Positions 24,392-36,575 of a DNA stretch of 64,000 nucleotides are shown one piece after another. The notes under the pieces were generated by a model. It was not told where the DNA came from. It saw only the letters and a list, made by a program, of their open reading frames with translations, and did not search any database. Source of the DNA: Wyeomyia smithii (Eukaryota; Arthropoda; Insecta; Diptera; Culicidae); contig NC_073695.1 in assembly GCF_029784165.1 (NCBI RefSeq), positions 280,216,079 through 280,280,078 of the forward strand, read 5' to 3'. Position 1 is the stretch's first letter. Every line of letters starts with the position of its first letter. The position numbers were made by a program, and so were the translations under genes.

Positions 24392-24838
24392 ATATGCCTC
24401 GTGTCCGTATGCCTGCCGTCCATTATGCCTAGCGTACTATGCCTCGCGTCCGTATGCCTCGCGTCTGTATGCTTAACGGGGTGTCATCCACCAGCTCTAA
24501 CAGGGAATCTAATAGATTTACCATTTAGATAGTTAACCTGAAGAGTGCGGTCAGTTAAATAACTTTGTATCATTTTTGTAAGGTAAAGCGGAAAACTGAA
24601 ATTTGACATTTTAGCTATTAAACCTTTATGCCAAACACTGTCGAATGCCTTTTCTATATCTAGTAGAGCTGCTCCAGTCGAATAGCCTTCAGATTTATTA
24701 GATCGAATCATATTTGTTACTCTAAGTAACTGATGAGGGTAAGTTTTGATAATGACACTTTTGACTCGGCCATCAGTTAACAAGATAATCTGAATATAAA
24801 TATTATATAATTTTCAATATAAACTCCACGTATATATT

Positions 24839-26666
24839 AAGCTCGTAAATAAGCCTGAATGCATGAAACATTCACATGGTTGTTTAACTATATTAAAACC
24901 ATCACAAATAAAAATTCGACATGTTATCGATAAAATTCTGTTCTAGCGAGTGTTGGGTTACATTCCTAGCGATATCGAATCTATTTCGGCAGTAAAACCT
25001 TTGTTCGAACAACTATATGAGAAACAAACTACCCAACCTGTTGACCATGCGTTGAAACTATTGTCGAGCTTAACAAGAGCTATCTGCGAATTGCTCCGTA
25101 CGCAGTATGGTCATTATTCTTAAATGAACCTGTCCATCAGTGGATGTAGCCATCGAGCTATTTTGGAATTGCCTTGTTACGGAACATCCATGAAATGTTC
25201 TACCTTCACTCACTGGTGCTGCTCCATCTGGAATCGATCGAACTGATAGGTCGATTAAGCAAGGTTTATGTGCCATATTCGTTCAATTTAAGCCGATTAG
25301 AAAAGTTTCATTTGCCAGGGGTGGCTATTTGTTCCTTTTCATTCAGTTTCTACAGCATAGCCTGAACGACGATTTGCACGCAGACAGCTTTGCCTTGTTT
25401 TCATGAATATTTCTTTAGGTACGTGAGAATGTGTGCAACGCTGTTGGTGGGTTATGCCTATCTGGTTTGACATGCAGTCGCTGTTGTGCAACAACATTTT
25501 CAAAAGCGTAAATCTAATAATCACACATCAGACAACGGAAGCTGCTTTATTACAGAATTGAAAACTTTTCCGGCAGACATGAGAAGTCCCGCGGCGCGGC
25601 ATGGTTTAAATCGGTGCTCTGTATTGTGTCGAAAGTAGCCTCCATTGGATATATATAGTTGTATACAGAGTATATGCAGTCGGCACATTTGCCATAGCTG
25701 TTTTGCTTAGTAAACCAATATCCAGACGCTGTGTTATGCTGCATTTGATACACATATTCTGTGGTCTTCCTCCCAGAGCTTTCTAGCCTAGCACATATGT
25801 AACCAGCAAAGACAGCAAACGTCAGACGAACGTGTTGATTTTTCTTGCTCGGATACTGTGTTTTTATACTGCGATTCGCCCGCAGTTGTTTGTAACCTTG
25901 AAAACGTATTGATCGAATCAAAAAAATGCATGCCTAATGATGAAAGAGATTGATAAATCATGATAATGTGATCATAAAAATTAGAAATTCATTATTCAGA
26001 GTATTCAAAGAATTGAGTATTAAAAAAGAAGGGATAAAAAATCGCCAAGTAGGGATATAGAAACATTGAATGATGAAATCAATATTACGTAGTTCAACAA
26101 CAACTGATAAAAATACTATTTGCGGCAAAATGTTTTTAGTCTTCATGCGCCAATGTAAATACATGAAGTGCAGAAGCCCGTGACGGAAGCATCGGATCAC
26201 AGCCCTTGAAAGAAAACTTCGAAACAAAAAACTTATACAGCAACAAACATCCTAACGATGGTTTAGCAACGGCGGACGTCTGCAAAAATGAACATGACAA
26301 CGATGACAATACAGAGATTCTTACAAAAAGTTGCCCTTTGAAAAGGTTCACTGGAATGGAATTTCCACTCTACACTGTTGAAAGTGCTGCAAGAATTATG
26401 GCACAAGTGTCTTTATGCCATTCGTTTTTTCTGATGCACACGTGAAGGGGTGAGGAGAAATATAAAAAATGAACAACAAACAAGAACAGCATCCAACAAT
26501 TTGGCTTTCTTAAAGTATGTTGCGGCGAGAGCAGCATTTGTGGCAACTATTGTTCGCCGTTTTAAAATGACACTCTTTGCTCAAGTGATTCTTTGATATA
26601 ATAAATTTCTAGTATTTAAAGTTCATGGATGGAGTTTACCACCATTCGAATTAGTTTAAACAAGTC
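24839..26666. other. Anonymous stretch
   Basis: Only short overlapping open frames on both strands, none recognisable. No repeat ends seen. Confidence 0.45.
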
Positions 26667-26669
26667 TTA

Positions 26670-26993
26670 GGGGTCGTTCCTAAACCACGTGGTCATATTT
26701 TGATCACTTTTTATACCCCCCGTACCCCCCCGTGGTCTTTTGTGGTCTTTTGGCCAACCCCCCCTTGTGACTTTAACCACGTGGTCTTTTTATTTGTCAA
26801 GTGCCGAAAATTCGCAAATTTTTTTTTACATTTTTATTGTTAAACTTTCAGTACATTCTATATTTCTAAAATGCAAAAGCTTCATTCTTGACTAAGTGGC
26901 AACAATAAATTATAAGTCAGAAAAAAAGACCACGTGGTCATTTCGTCAACCCCCCCACCCCCGTGCGTGGTCTTTCGACAACCCCCCCCCCCC
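26670..26993. mobile_element. Decayed Harbinger-like MITE with poly-C tracts
   Basis: After a TTA at 26667-26669 the sequence opens GGGGTCGTTCCTAAACC. The blocks CCACGTGGTC (about 26685, 26779 and 26929) and C7-C12 runs with GTGGTCTTT recur on both sides. This matches the style of the PIF/Harbinger-type MITE at 55300-55548, but no matching right TIR is found, so it is probably truncated. Confidence 0.45.
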
Positions 26994-29900
26994 AATAATT
27001 TTAACTTACAAATTGACAAAAACAAAATAAATAAAACATTATGTCGAATTGAATTATAATATTTTTGAATTGGACGCGAATTATAAATGCAATTTGTTCC
27101 AAACGTTGAAATCGGTCGGGGTGTCCAGACAACAAACACGAGTGACTACGTTGATATGTACAAATATTTGTAGCAATATTCAATAGCGGTCATAGCAGTA
27201 GTTACACACTTACACATGCACAATTTTTAGGCAAAAGCGTGCTTGAAACGCTCTGAGGCGAGATCAAAATTTCATATAAAGTTTTTCTGTTTTTAATAAC
27301 ACAATCCGATAATATTTTACTTTATACTTTCACTTGGTTGAGACCACAGAACGAAACAGAACGTAAATTGCACCGCAAGAATTAGAGCATACGGGTTTCT
27401 CAGACTTGCCCGGGATTATCATAGCCGAAGTAAGCCTGCTATCGTTCATATCATAGAGTGAATAACATGAATTTTAATTAAATCTCTCGGGTGGATCGTA
27501 CCGCAGCTTGCTGAATTATAGTAAGCGAGTCGATCCTTGACTAATAATCAGATAATAACATATGGTACCTTAGGCTCAATTTTTCAAAACTTGTTTTTTC
27601 TGCTCTAGGATACAATTCCGAGTTTAGTAAAATGTTTGTAGTTATTCGCTAAAAGTTCGCTTAATCCTATCAAATTGAAAACTGCTCCACCCTAGCTTAG
27701 GGAAAGACTTGTAAAGGTGATAGTCCAGTGTGAGCAATATAAATATTTTTGTACTCTACAGGAGCTCCCAGCACTTGTTTTTTCTTTTGTCAGACTAACG
27801 AAACAGAATCTATAAACACTGATCCAGAACGGAGCATATATGCACAGTAGTATGATAAATCCAACCCAAATGCATACGTTTATTTGTACCTAGTATGCTT
27901 TGAAGGTTCCAATTCACGCTGCTCTGGTGTTTCTGATGATGTGAGGAAATGTTTCTAAGTTGGCGCTTTCAACCACATTAATGATGGTGATGATGATGAA
28001 TGTTAGATGGGCACTTATACGATGAGAGGGAGCGTGTTTGTGTCGTATATATTTATGCTAGTGAGAAAATCTTTGCGGAAAAACTAGCATAATCATAACC
28101 AGCAGACTAGAGTTAAAAAAAAATATTAAAAATGTTGAAATGGTGCATATTATTCCCCCGGCCAGTATCTCAAATTTGTATTCAATTTCACGTTGCGTTA
28201 AAACTAGTATAGTAACTACTGATTGTCGATGAGAGAACCTCAAAATTATCTCAATGGCACTATGCACCACTGCGGGATACATATCCCATTCCGGAAATCG
28301 CACTATACTCCCGGGGCTGCTTACTTTTAAAATTCGTTTTACGCTTTTCCTTACAAACGACGTGGTTGTGAATTTAGATGCAAACTTAGACTGGTACAGT
28401 CGACTGTCGATGATTGCCATGTACTTATATGATATTCTGGATCATTCCCTAGCGATTTGGTTGTTTCATGCTATTCGGAATCAGACAATTCGTTCTACAC
28501 CGTGTTCCGACCATATTCCACTCAGTTCGTTTTCCTTGTATTATGTGACTAGCGGTTTTCCGTTTGAGCCACATTCGTATTCAGCAGTCGCCTGTCAGTG
28601 GGTGCCCGCCAAAATTTCGTTTGACCGGCGCCTTTTTTTCCTCTTGTTGATGGGTATCGATTATGACTCGTGAGACCTGAGCTCTTTTTGTTATTGCTAT
28701 GCCTTTCAGCTCTGTTGCTATCGATCGTCTGAGAATGGATCGGAAAAAAGTAAATGATACATTTTATATGGTGGAAAAAAACTTTCGAATGACATGTTTA
28801 TTTCGAGAGCAATTGCTTCAATGAAGTTGAAACCATTATGTCTTACTCTGGATCGTTCGAAGCAGTTTGGAATGATGAACTAACGCCTCTTAGTGGCAGA
28901 TTCAAATCTGCAGAAAGTAGAATCAATCTTTTATGACTCGTAGTACATTATAAAAATGTTGTGAGAATATTTGTGAAGTCTTAATACAGTCGTCCAATCA
29001 CATGAAATATTTCAGTTATACCACTAATATCTAGTTCATTTTCATGTTCCTCAATTTTTTAGCATGACAGTAGAAAATGAGATAAAATTCAAATCAAAGG
29101 TTCCGGCAAACCATAGCCCATTGATATAAAAATAATCAACCATTATATTCTGAAAATGGTGATTAATTTACCCGCAAATTGAATTCAATCACGCGAGTAA
29201 TCAATTATTCCCTCCTTTCAACTCAGAAGGTATCGCGGAGCGCATTTATGTTCGTGCAAATGTGTATGTTATCGCCCCTTCTCGTTTTTGTATCAGCATT
29301 CTTGCGTTGCATCAGACCACTATAACGGTGATATAAAATTAATTTCCTATCATACCTTACAGTAGTAAGTTAACATTCACAATATACTTTACACTCGAAT
29401 ATTGATGTCATACCGGTTTAACAATTGTAACTGTGACTGGTAATTGTTACAAACTGTATAAAACAAAAAGAATGACCTGTTTTCACAAATTTTACACAGG
29501 TAAATGATTCAATTTGCCTTAAATAATAATTACGATATCATGTCTTATATAATTATTACGATATCATCGGAACTGGGCTAAGTGAGCTCACAATGTTTTT
29601 ATTTCAAAAGGTTCAGTGCATACCTGCCTGAGTTAGGGATGTGGTTATCAGGAACTGTAATATTATCATGGAATAATCACGTTTTCTTCCAATAAATTCG
29701 TAGAAAAACAGCTTGATATCTATACCAAAAAAAATATTCGTACTCTTGGTGGTTGTAGAAAGTATCCTTAATCAACCATTTCTATTTATGTTTGTTCAAT
29801 GTAGGCAGGTATACTCGGTTTCCCTCGAGAAGAAAAAGGTCATTTATTTCGTTCACTACTTACAGCGCACAATATGTAGCCTAATGACAACGACGGACAA

Positions 29901-30023
29901 GGGCAAACCGACTAAAGGAAAATGATTCAACTTGGCTTCTTCGAGTATAGCATATCACAAAGTCATAACTCATGAAATTGGATTCGAAAATGACAAAATT
30001 TGAGTTTGAAGATTGTTTGTACC
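26994..30023. other. 3-kb anonymous AT-rich stretch
   Basis: The longest open frame (28254-28673, 139 codons) shows no known family and overlaps open frames on the other strand. A short direct repeat AATTATTACGATATCAT lies near 29527-29566. Nothing else is seen. Confidence 0.45.
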
Positions 30024-30026
30024 GTC

Positions 30027-30801
30027 GCACATAGGAGTATTTGAGCCAAAAAGCTGGCCAAAAGTCCAAGTCGCTCTTTTTTTGGTAGTAATTAAATATA
30101 TTTATATCAAAAACGTGTTATTTTCGCATAATCAACACAAAAAAGGTGACATTCATTTAAAACGTCACCCAATATATAAAATATTACTTTAAAATCGCTT
30201 ACTCCATTTTTGTGGTGTCTTTTTACACATTATTTGAAACAAAGATTTAGAAATTTCCATATAAATCTTCATTTAATAAAATGGGAATAAAATAAAAAAG
30301 AGCAACCAGGAGGAAGATTTTTTTTTCGTATATTTTCAGAAGGCTTTGACCTTTCTGTCAATGAATAAAGCTTCGACGGGACTTGCGCGGAAGGTTACTA
30401 AATTATATAATTAATTTCACAATATTATGGACATTTCGCGGTCGGTTTTCACAATCACTTATTTCGTAAACAATCCATGATTATTTTATGCATTCAACGT
30501 TTTAAATATTGCAAAACATTTTACTTATCTTGTAGATTATGTTCTGTGAGAGAGAATAACTTTTTGACAATTTTTTTCAATTTTTTACGCCACCCGAGCA
30601 GTAGCACGTATTTTTTAAACTGACCAAATTACTGTGGAATAACTTTGAAATATAACAGTTTGGTTTATGTGATAAGACACAAATGGGTTCTTGGATAGCA
30701 TGAGGGTATGTTTCAACTGAAATCAATTAAAAATAATGGAAATCGTGTATTTTGTATGTCGAACTTTTGGCCAACTTTTTGGGTCAAATACTCCTATGTG
30801 C
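30027..30801. mobile_element. 775-bp TIR element
   Basis: The left sequence GCACATAGGAGTATTTG at 30027, continuing through about 30062, recurs inverted at about 30768-30801 with few differences over ~36 bp (blocks GGCCAAAAGT and GCACATAGGAG). GTC flanks both ends (30024-30026 and 30802-30804), possibly a 3-bp TSD. The interior is AT-rich and non-coding. The superfamily is open. Confidence 0.6.
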
Positions 30802-30804
30802 GTC

Positions 30805-33122
30805 GAACCACGTACAACGTAAACGTATGCCGCAGTGCTTGGGTAAAGAAAATTTCCAATTTACCAAACGTAGCTGGAAGCAGAAAAATTGTCATTACCT
30901 CAGTAGAGTTTATTTTATCTGGCCCGAGCGAAACTCATTCCACACTTCCGGGCGCCCTAACAGCTTTGGTGAAGCTTGGATTTGACTTAGGAGGCAGAAA
31001 AAATTCTGCTCTCTTCATTTATATTAATTATTTACTTGGTCAACAAGGTTGTGATAAATCTTTATAAAATAAGTAGATGAGGAAATCAAGTAGGTACGTC
31101 AAGTTGAGATTTTAGAAAATCATATGAATTCACTTAATAAAAATAATAACACTCAATCAAAGTTGATGCAAACACGCAAAAATAATAAGAATTTATCGAT
31201 TTTTGATGTAGATATCAAGTGACGTTTTTACCAACTAGGGTATGTGAGCCAGTTATGACAAGTGCACCCGTTATGACTATATCGCATAAGCGTAATGGTA
31301 TTGGTATTACTGATTATTGCCATAGCTGGTAAGTTTTTTAAGGTATTGTTTTAACTAGCACACCTCCCCTACTTGGATAATTCGCACTGTTTCTGTTGTG
31401 TTCGTATACAAGAAGCTGAGCCAACGTGATTAAAGGATAATTACATTTCAATCAGTCGTAATAACAAACCTACAGCGGAAAGTACGAATCAAGCAACTGC
31501 CGTTGACGTTTTACTCATTTTCCGCTCTTATATTGAACCCAATCAACTTTTCAATCCAGCGAATAATTCTGGTCAGCACCTGATATCTGAATGTGAACGA
31601 CTTTTTGTTATGCTTTTAAAAGCTCGTTTTCATTGAAAGCTCTTGCTAAGGTCCTATTCGTTTCGAAAAATAACTTTGTCGTCCTTACGGGTTATTGCAG
31701 AACCACTACTCTTAACGTGTATAACTCTAAACAGCGAGACTGTCTATGGCGCAAACTTGATTCATTTAATTCAAAAGAAGTGGTTGGTGTAGCAGAGTCA
31801 GTGCAGCAAACCTCGAACAGCTGCGAAAACTAAAATCTCGATGATTTGAAATAACAAGCAGTCTTTAACAGAGGCAACAACAGTCTTCATTGGGAGCATT
31901 TATCAAGTTCGTTTGAAATCAAATATTGCTTTAGAATTGCTTTTGATTATATCCAAAGAGGCGACCTGAGTTCTTAAGGAGGAAATCGGAATGGTGAAGC
32001 TCGTGTTTGTTGAGGAGTTTGTGGTTATCGATGTTTAGAAGAAAATCCAATCGGAACTGTTCGTGTACTTGAAAACGTTGTGGACTTCTCAGTACTTTTA
32101 AAATGGGAAATAGGTTGCAACTTACTTCAGCACTTCAATTGGGACATTAGAAGAGAAAGGTAGAAAGAGATATTTAAAAATGCATCAAAAAGTTGAAGTT
32201 GAAATTTAGTCGTACCGCCATTTTAACAACCTTTCAATGACAGCATATTTATGTATACGTTTTTATACTGCAGAGATTAATTACAAACATTAAAGCTGAA
32301 CTGTTTCCAGTCACCAATTGAATTTGGTCTTTGAAAAAACACTTTCATTTCAACCAAAATAAGTTCAAGGGCAATGTATATTCAGATACTCCCAAAAGTA
32401 TATTTTCAAATACAATTTATTACTGGGGGAAAAACGTTAAATGGCAGTAAATTTAAATTAAAAGATTCATCATCAGTTTTTTCTCCTATCTTTAACGACC
32501 TAGCGGTCAGTCTTGAAATTTCTCGAAGTGGTACATTGGATCTTACGCCGAGTTTGCATTTTTCGTTAAAGACCTTTAGCCATCCACAACTTCGACTCTA
32601 CTGTACTTGCTCTTGTTTTCGTCGCCACTATAATAAAAAACGAGACGCTGCGGTAAAGGTTTTTTTTGCAGCGAATTACAATCATTATATTTCATAGCTG
32701 CAACATAAGCAATGGTTGCGTTAAGCAATTCCATCCAATCAATACTGATGACTTATTAGGATTTCCTATTAGATGAAGAAAAAAAATAGGATTTTCTACT
32801 TAATTTGCATTTAGCAAAATGAACCGGAATTGAACAGTTCAATGAATTTCTAAGGTTTCGAAGAAGATTCTTTTAAAACATCGGTGCTTGTTCTCAAGCC
32901 CTCGCAATAGTTCATTTCTCATAACTCAAAGAAAATTAAAATACAAAAAATTGTGACACTGATGCAAATGTTAAGGTCACCACGATCTGTGTCTACAACA
33001 TGCTTTGATTACCAATACAAATCTATTACCTGCTTACGTACTTTCACGTGCAAAGGAGAAAAAGGCGAGAAACTTGTTTTTGACTAGGTACTGTGCTAGA
33101 AGATAGGAAGGGGGAATAAATT
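30805..33122. other. Anonymous spacer
   Basis: No gene or repeat recognised. The TAGGGTATGTGAGCCAG at about 31238 looks like a possible element end, but no partner was found. Confidence 0.4.
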
Positions 33123-33124
33123 TA

Positions 33125-33463
33125 CTGTAAGGTCTTTTTATACACGAGGGATGCGTTTCAAATTTGTATGGGATCGCGTAAAAAAAGACTTTTTTGAGTT
33201 GTGAATATAGCGGAGAAAACCGTTTTAAAATGTTTGAAACAAGTTTGAATATGATAGTGGTCAATCTAGAGACCAACATTCAATATTTTAAATTTTCAGT
33301 ATTTACACCAAAAATTGTGAATTTTTTTGAAAACTGATATATGGTACCTAGTGGCCTGAAACGGAAAACGTGATTTAAACATGGTCGATATCTTGTACCG
33401 TTTTTAAGTAATTAAGAAAAGCAACTCGCGTTAAAATAACCGTGTAAAAAAAAGACCTTACTG
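33125..33463. mobile_element. TA-flanked MITE (339 bp)
   Basis: The left end CTGTAAGGTCTTTTT is matched by the complement of the right end, CAGTAAGGTCTTTTT, followed on both sides by TACACG. TA dinucleotides lie immediately outside (33123-33124 and 33464-33465), as for Tc1/mariner-type insertions. No transposase present. Confidence 0.7.
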
Positions 33464-33676
33464 TAGTGCTCTTGTATTTGACAGAAAAAGAACCCAAGTA
33501 ACACGGTTTTTCGTTAATAAGTATAAGCAACTGATTTATGACTTAAAAAGCGCAAGGGGCGGAGCCAATATAAAACATATATTTTACTTTGAATAAATTG
33601 TTCACACAACTTGTATAAAAGAACCATATATAGATAACAACAGTACAACTGTACAACTTCAAGCTATAACTCTGAT

Positions 33677-33895
33677 ATATCTAGATAAATACTTCAATAG
33701 GTCCTATCTGCTTTCATCGTTCTTCCAGAGCACCTTTTCATTTCGTTCAGAAGGCTAAATTGATCCTCCCGCTATCAACTTGTGCAAAGCACGCGTCATA
33801 AAAGGTGTTTAACAAGTTGTGGTGATCGAATGAAAGTGATCGATCAAAAAGTCAATCAAAGCAGATAGGACCTTTTGAAATGTTTCTCTAGATAT
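33677..33895. repeat. Inverted repeat, ~41-bp arms
   Basis: Arms at 33677-33717 and 33855-33895 share AGGTCCTATCTGCTTT and ATATCTAGA with five or six differences, enclosing about 137 bp. Probably a small TIR element; true ends and TSD are uncertain. Confidence 0.5.
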
Positions 33896-35823
33896 AACAT
33901 TAATACGAGTGGATTAAAAGTTCATGTTTTTCTTGCAATTCATTTATAACTGGTTTGTAACTTGATGTTACAGGAGCTATTTGGGAAGAGTACTCACTAG
34001 AAGAGGAAATCAATTTAAGAATTTATCTTTTGAACATATTTTCAAAATGGACAAAAATAATCGGAGCTTGAGAGGAAAAAAGGGAAGTGTTTGAGTTCAA
34101 ACTGATTGACCGGATTACCTGAAATTTTTTTTTATATGTATTATACAGATGTGAGTAATTTTTTTTTCAATTGCAATAAGGTCAACATACATTAGACACC
34201 AGTAAAAACAAGTCAGAAAGTGCATCTATTTTTCCAACATTGTCATTGAACTGACGTAAGATTTAGATGAAAAAATGAAAAACCAATTTATTTTTAAATG
34301 ATTCATCTATTTTATATGGTTTTTGATCGAACAATGTTAGTTTGAAACAGTGCATGTTGAAACGCTTTAATATGCAATGAGCCGAAGCTCTCGCTTAAAC
34401 AGTTGCACAAATGCATTATTTATTTCATAGAGTATAATGGTATGGAAATCAGGCGTTCAGTACTTCATTCGGCAATAAATAAACATTAATTGGGGTGTAA
34501 TTTAAGCGGGCTGCGATCATCAATTATTGTTATCTAAATGATACAATACAGGAAACATTCCACTGGGAGTCTCTTGATTATGTGTGACAGCCTTGGGTAC
34601 AGAGACGACGAAACAAGTCAATTGATGTTTTAAAGCTCGATGTAAAAACGTTCTACAATATGTCTGTTTCTACCACTTGATGTATGTATTCCGCGTGCAT
34701 TTGTTACGCATTGGCCAAACGATTCGTACCAGAAAAATAAATCAATTTAAACATTCAATTTCTATCCTATTTTTCTTCTGTAATCTCAAAATACCAATTA
34801 GAGAAATTGAATATTATACCCACACAAATATATGTATGGCCTGAGCACCTGTAAAGTAAATATTGCCACTGCGATTCTTGTCCATTTCGTGAAATAAAAT
34901 CCAATCGCTTTATCCACCCCTTGGCAATCGGAAGCTATTCTTTTTATTTACAGTCCAAGCTTGCCTGGAGTATCGTGTCCTCATTCCAATCTGACCACAC
35001 TTCCTTTGGTGCTGCGGCTTGCGAATAGCAAAGATGCCTCGCCCGCTTACAAATTGAATATAAAGGTATAAAATTTATTACATTTTATTATTGTCGCATC
35101 GTTTTGTTCTGTTATTCGGACCGCACCGAAGAAAGTTCCGCCGAAATCCACCCCAAATAGTTATTGTGCACTTCGGTTTATGTGGAACCCATCGCCCGAT
35201 GGGGATAGCTTTCTCCCCTATCTGTACCAACTTATCTCTAACGAGTAAAAGCAGATGCTGCTTTCTACAGTGCTTGACCAAAGGGTACACATGCAATGTT
35301 TGATTTTTCTTTTACAGGAAGAATTTAATGTTATTGTAATCTTAGTTCGGCAAAGCTAAGCTTCTTACTGGCATGTTGACACACAAATTACTGCTCTGCT
35401 GTTATAATATTTTATTAAAGATTGATAGAACAATAGCTTTCGCATTTTGGATAAAACTTTATGCCTTGCCATTGTTTTTATGAATATAGCTCAATTGTGG
35501 TTGCAGGATTGGAAAATCGGTTTTAAAGATAGTTTTGCTTGCAAATTCATAGAAGTCGTTACAAGAACGACTTTTGCCACTTATTTATGGATGACTTATC
35601 TTCTAAACTCTATGGTTTTGATCAAGTATCTAGTTCGACCAAAAAGTGTATCATTCTTGTATACGAGCCGTTGCGGAACAGAGTTGTCTATAAACTATTT
35701 TTTTCAAAAATGAGTTTTTTGCGTAAGCCATGTCTACTCAAAAAGCTGAACTTAGAGAATTATGAAAATTGAAAATAATCGAACTTTGGAGCTGATGTTG
35801 AAAATTCGTCCGTAGCAGAACGG
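33896..35823. other. Anonymous stretch
   Basis: Short open frames on both strands (for example 35078-35303) with no recognised family. No repeats seen. Confidence 0.4.
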
Positions 35824-35967
35824 CCATGTAATGTCACATGTTTTCAAATTTGTCACATGTGATTTGTAACCTACCACATGTGATTTATCATGAAACATGT
35901 AACATGCGAAATAATTTGTAATATGTAACATGTTTCGTTACATGCAATGTTGGATGTGACATGTATG
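35824..35967. repeat. ACATGT-rich cluster
   Basis: The palindromic hexamer ACATGT and near variants (CACATGTGATTTGTAAC, AACATGTAACATG) recur about ten times within 144 bp at irregular spacing. Confidence 0.6.
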
Positions 35968-36001
35968 TCCCTGAAATTCTTGGCCATTCTCATCATCATT
36001 C

Positions 36002-36575
36002 TCAAATTTCGCGAGGCTTTGGCAACGATAAAGCAGATATATGCTTCTTAGAAGTGAGTTGACTATCTATCAGCACTCCTAAATCTTTTATAAATGCTTC
36101 ACGCTTAATCGGTACTGCCCCAAGATTGTAGTCGAACATAACAGGCCGCTTTTTCCTGGTCAGCGAAATCACAGAACATTTTTCCGGATTTAGAGTCATC
36201 CTGTTGATGCCACACCATTCAACAAAATTTTCCAACTGATGTTGTAGATAGAGAGCATCCTCTGAGCACCTCACTCTGGCGTAAATTTCCATGTCGTCGG
36301 CAAAAATATTCTGGGGCGACTAAGAATGCAGTTCACATGAAGTAGAGGATGAAGATTAAAGGCCCGAGGTGACTACCTTGTGGGATTCCGGAAGAAACAT
36401 GAAATATTCGCGATATGTTGTCTCCACTTTTTACCATGATGTGGCGATTCACAAGATATCCTGGCTTCCATGGCAGTAATCCGGAGGAGCGGTAGCTGCC
36501 GTTCAAGGGAGATAATGAAAGAGAAAACGCTCTGCTTCTTACACAAAAGCTCCGTTGTTCGAAGTCATCCATCTG
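36002..36575 (-). pseudogene. Non-LTR retrotransposon reverse-transcriptase fragment
   Basis: On the minus strand, one frame ends in SSGIPQGSHLGPLIFILYF (RT motif B). After a frameshift that disrupts the catalytic FADD region, another frame continues MEIYARVRCSEDALYLQHQL and NRMTLNPEKCSVISLTRKK, the palm/thumb region just after motif C. Both ends are lost. The clade is not assigned; it differs clearly from the Juan-like and L1/Tx1-like copies in this window. Confidence 0.78.

Larger units (their letters stand above)
23599..24488. mobile_element. Element A: TIR element with inverted arrays of 16-bp subterminal repeats and GC-rich core
   Basis: Inserted in the right Juan arm with an 8-9-bp TSD (CACCAGCTC or ACCAGCTC). 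The left side carries degenerate CGAGGCATAATGGACG units that grade into six exact GGACGCGAGGCCGAAT units at 23728-23823. The right side has seven inverted units at 24280-24391 (one with GCCCTCG) and degenerate units beyond. The core at 23893-24162 is GC-rich and shares extended identity, in opposite orientation, with the core of element B. No transposase is recognisable. Ends begin with GG, and an 8-9-bp TSD with GG termini is compatible with Merlin- or Mutator-like elements but unproven. Confidence 0.8.

Noticed and set aside
23700..24420. CRISPR-like array of short repeats
   Set aside because: The 16-bp units are head-to-tail without unique spacers and lie in a eukaryotic transposable element.
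28254..28673. 139-codon open frame on the plus strand
   Set aside because: Longest frame outside mobile elements, but there is no recognisable domain, it overlaps a 120-codon frame on the other strand, and base composition does not change at its ends.
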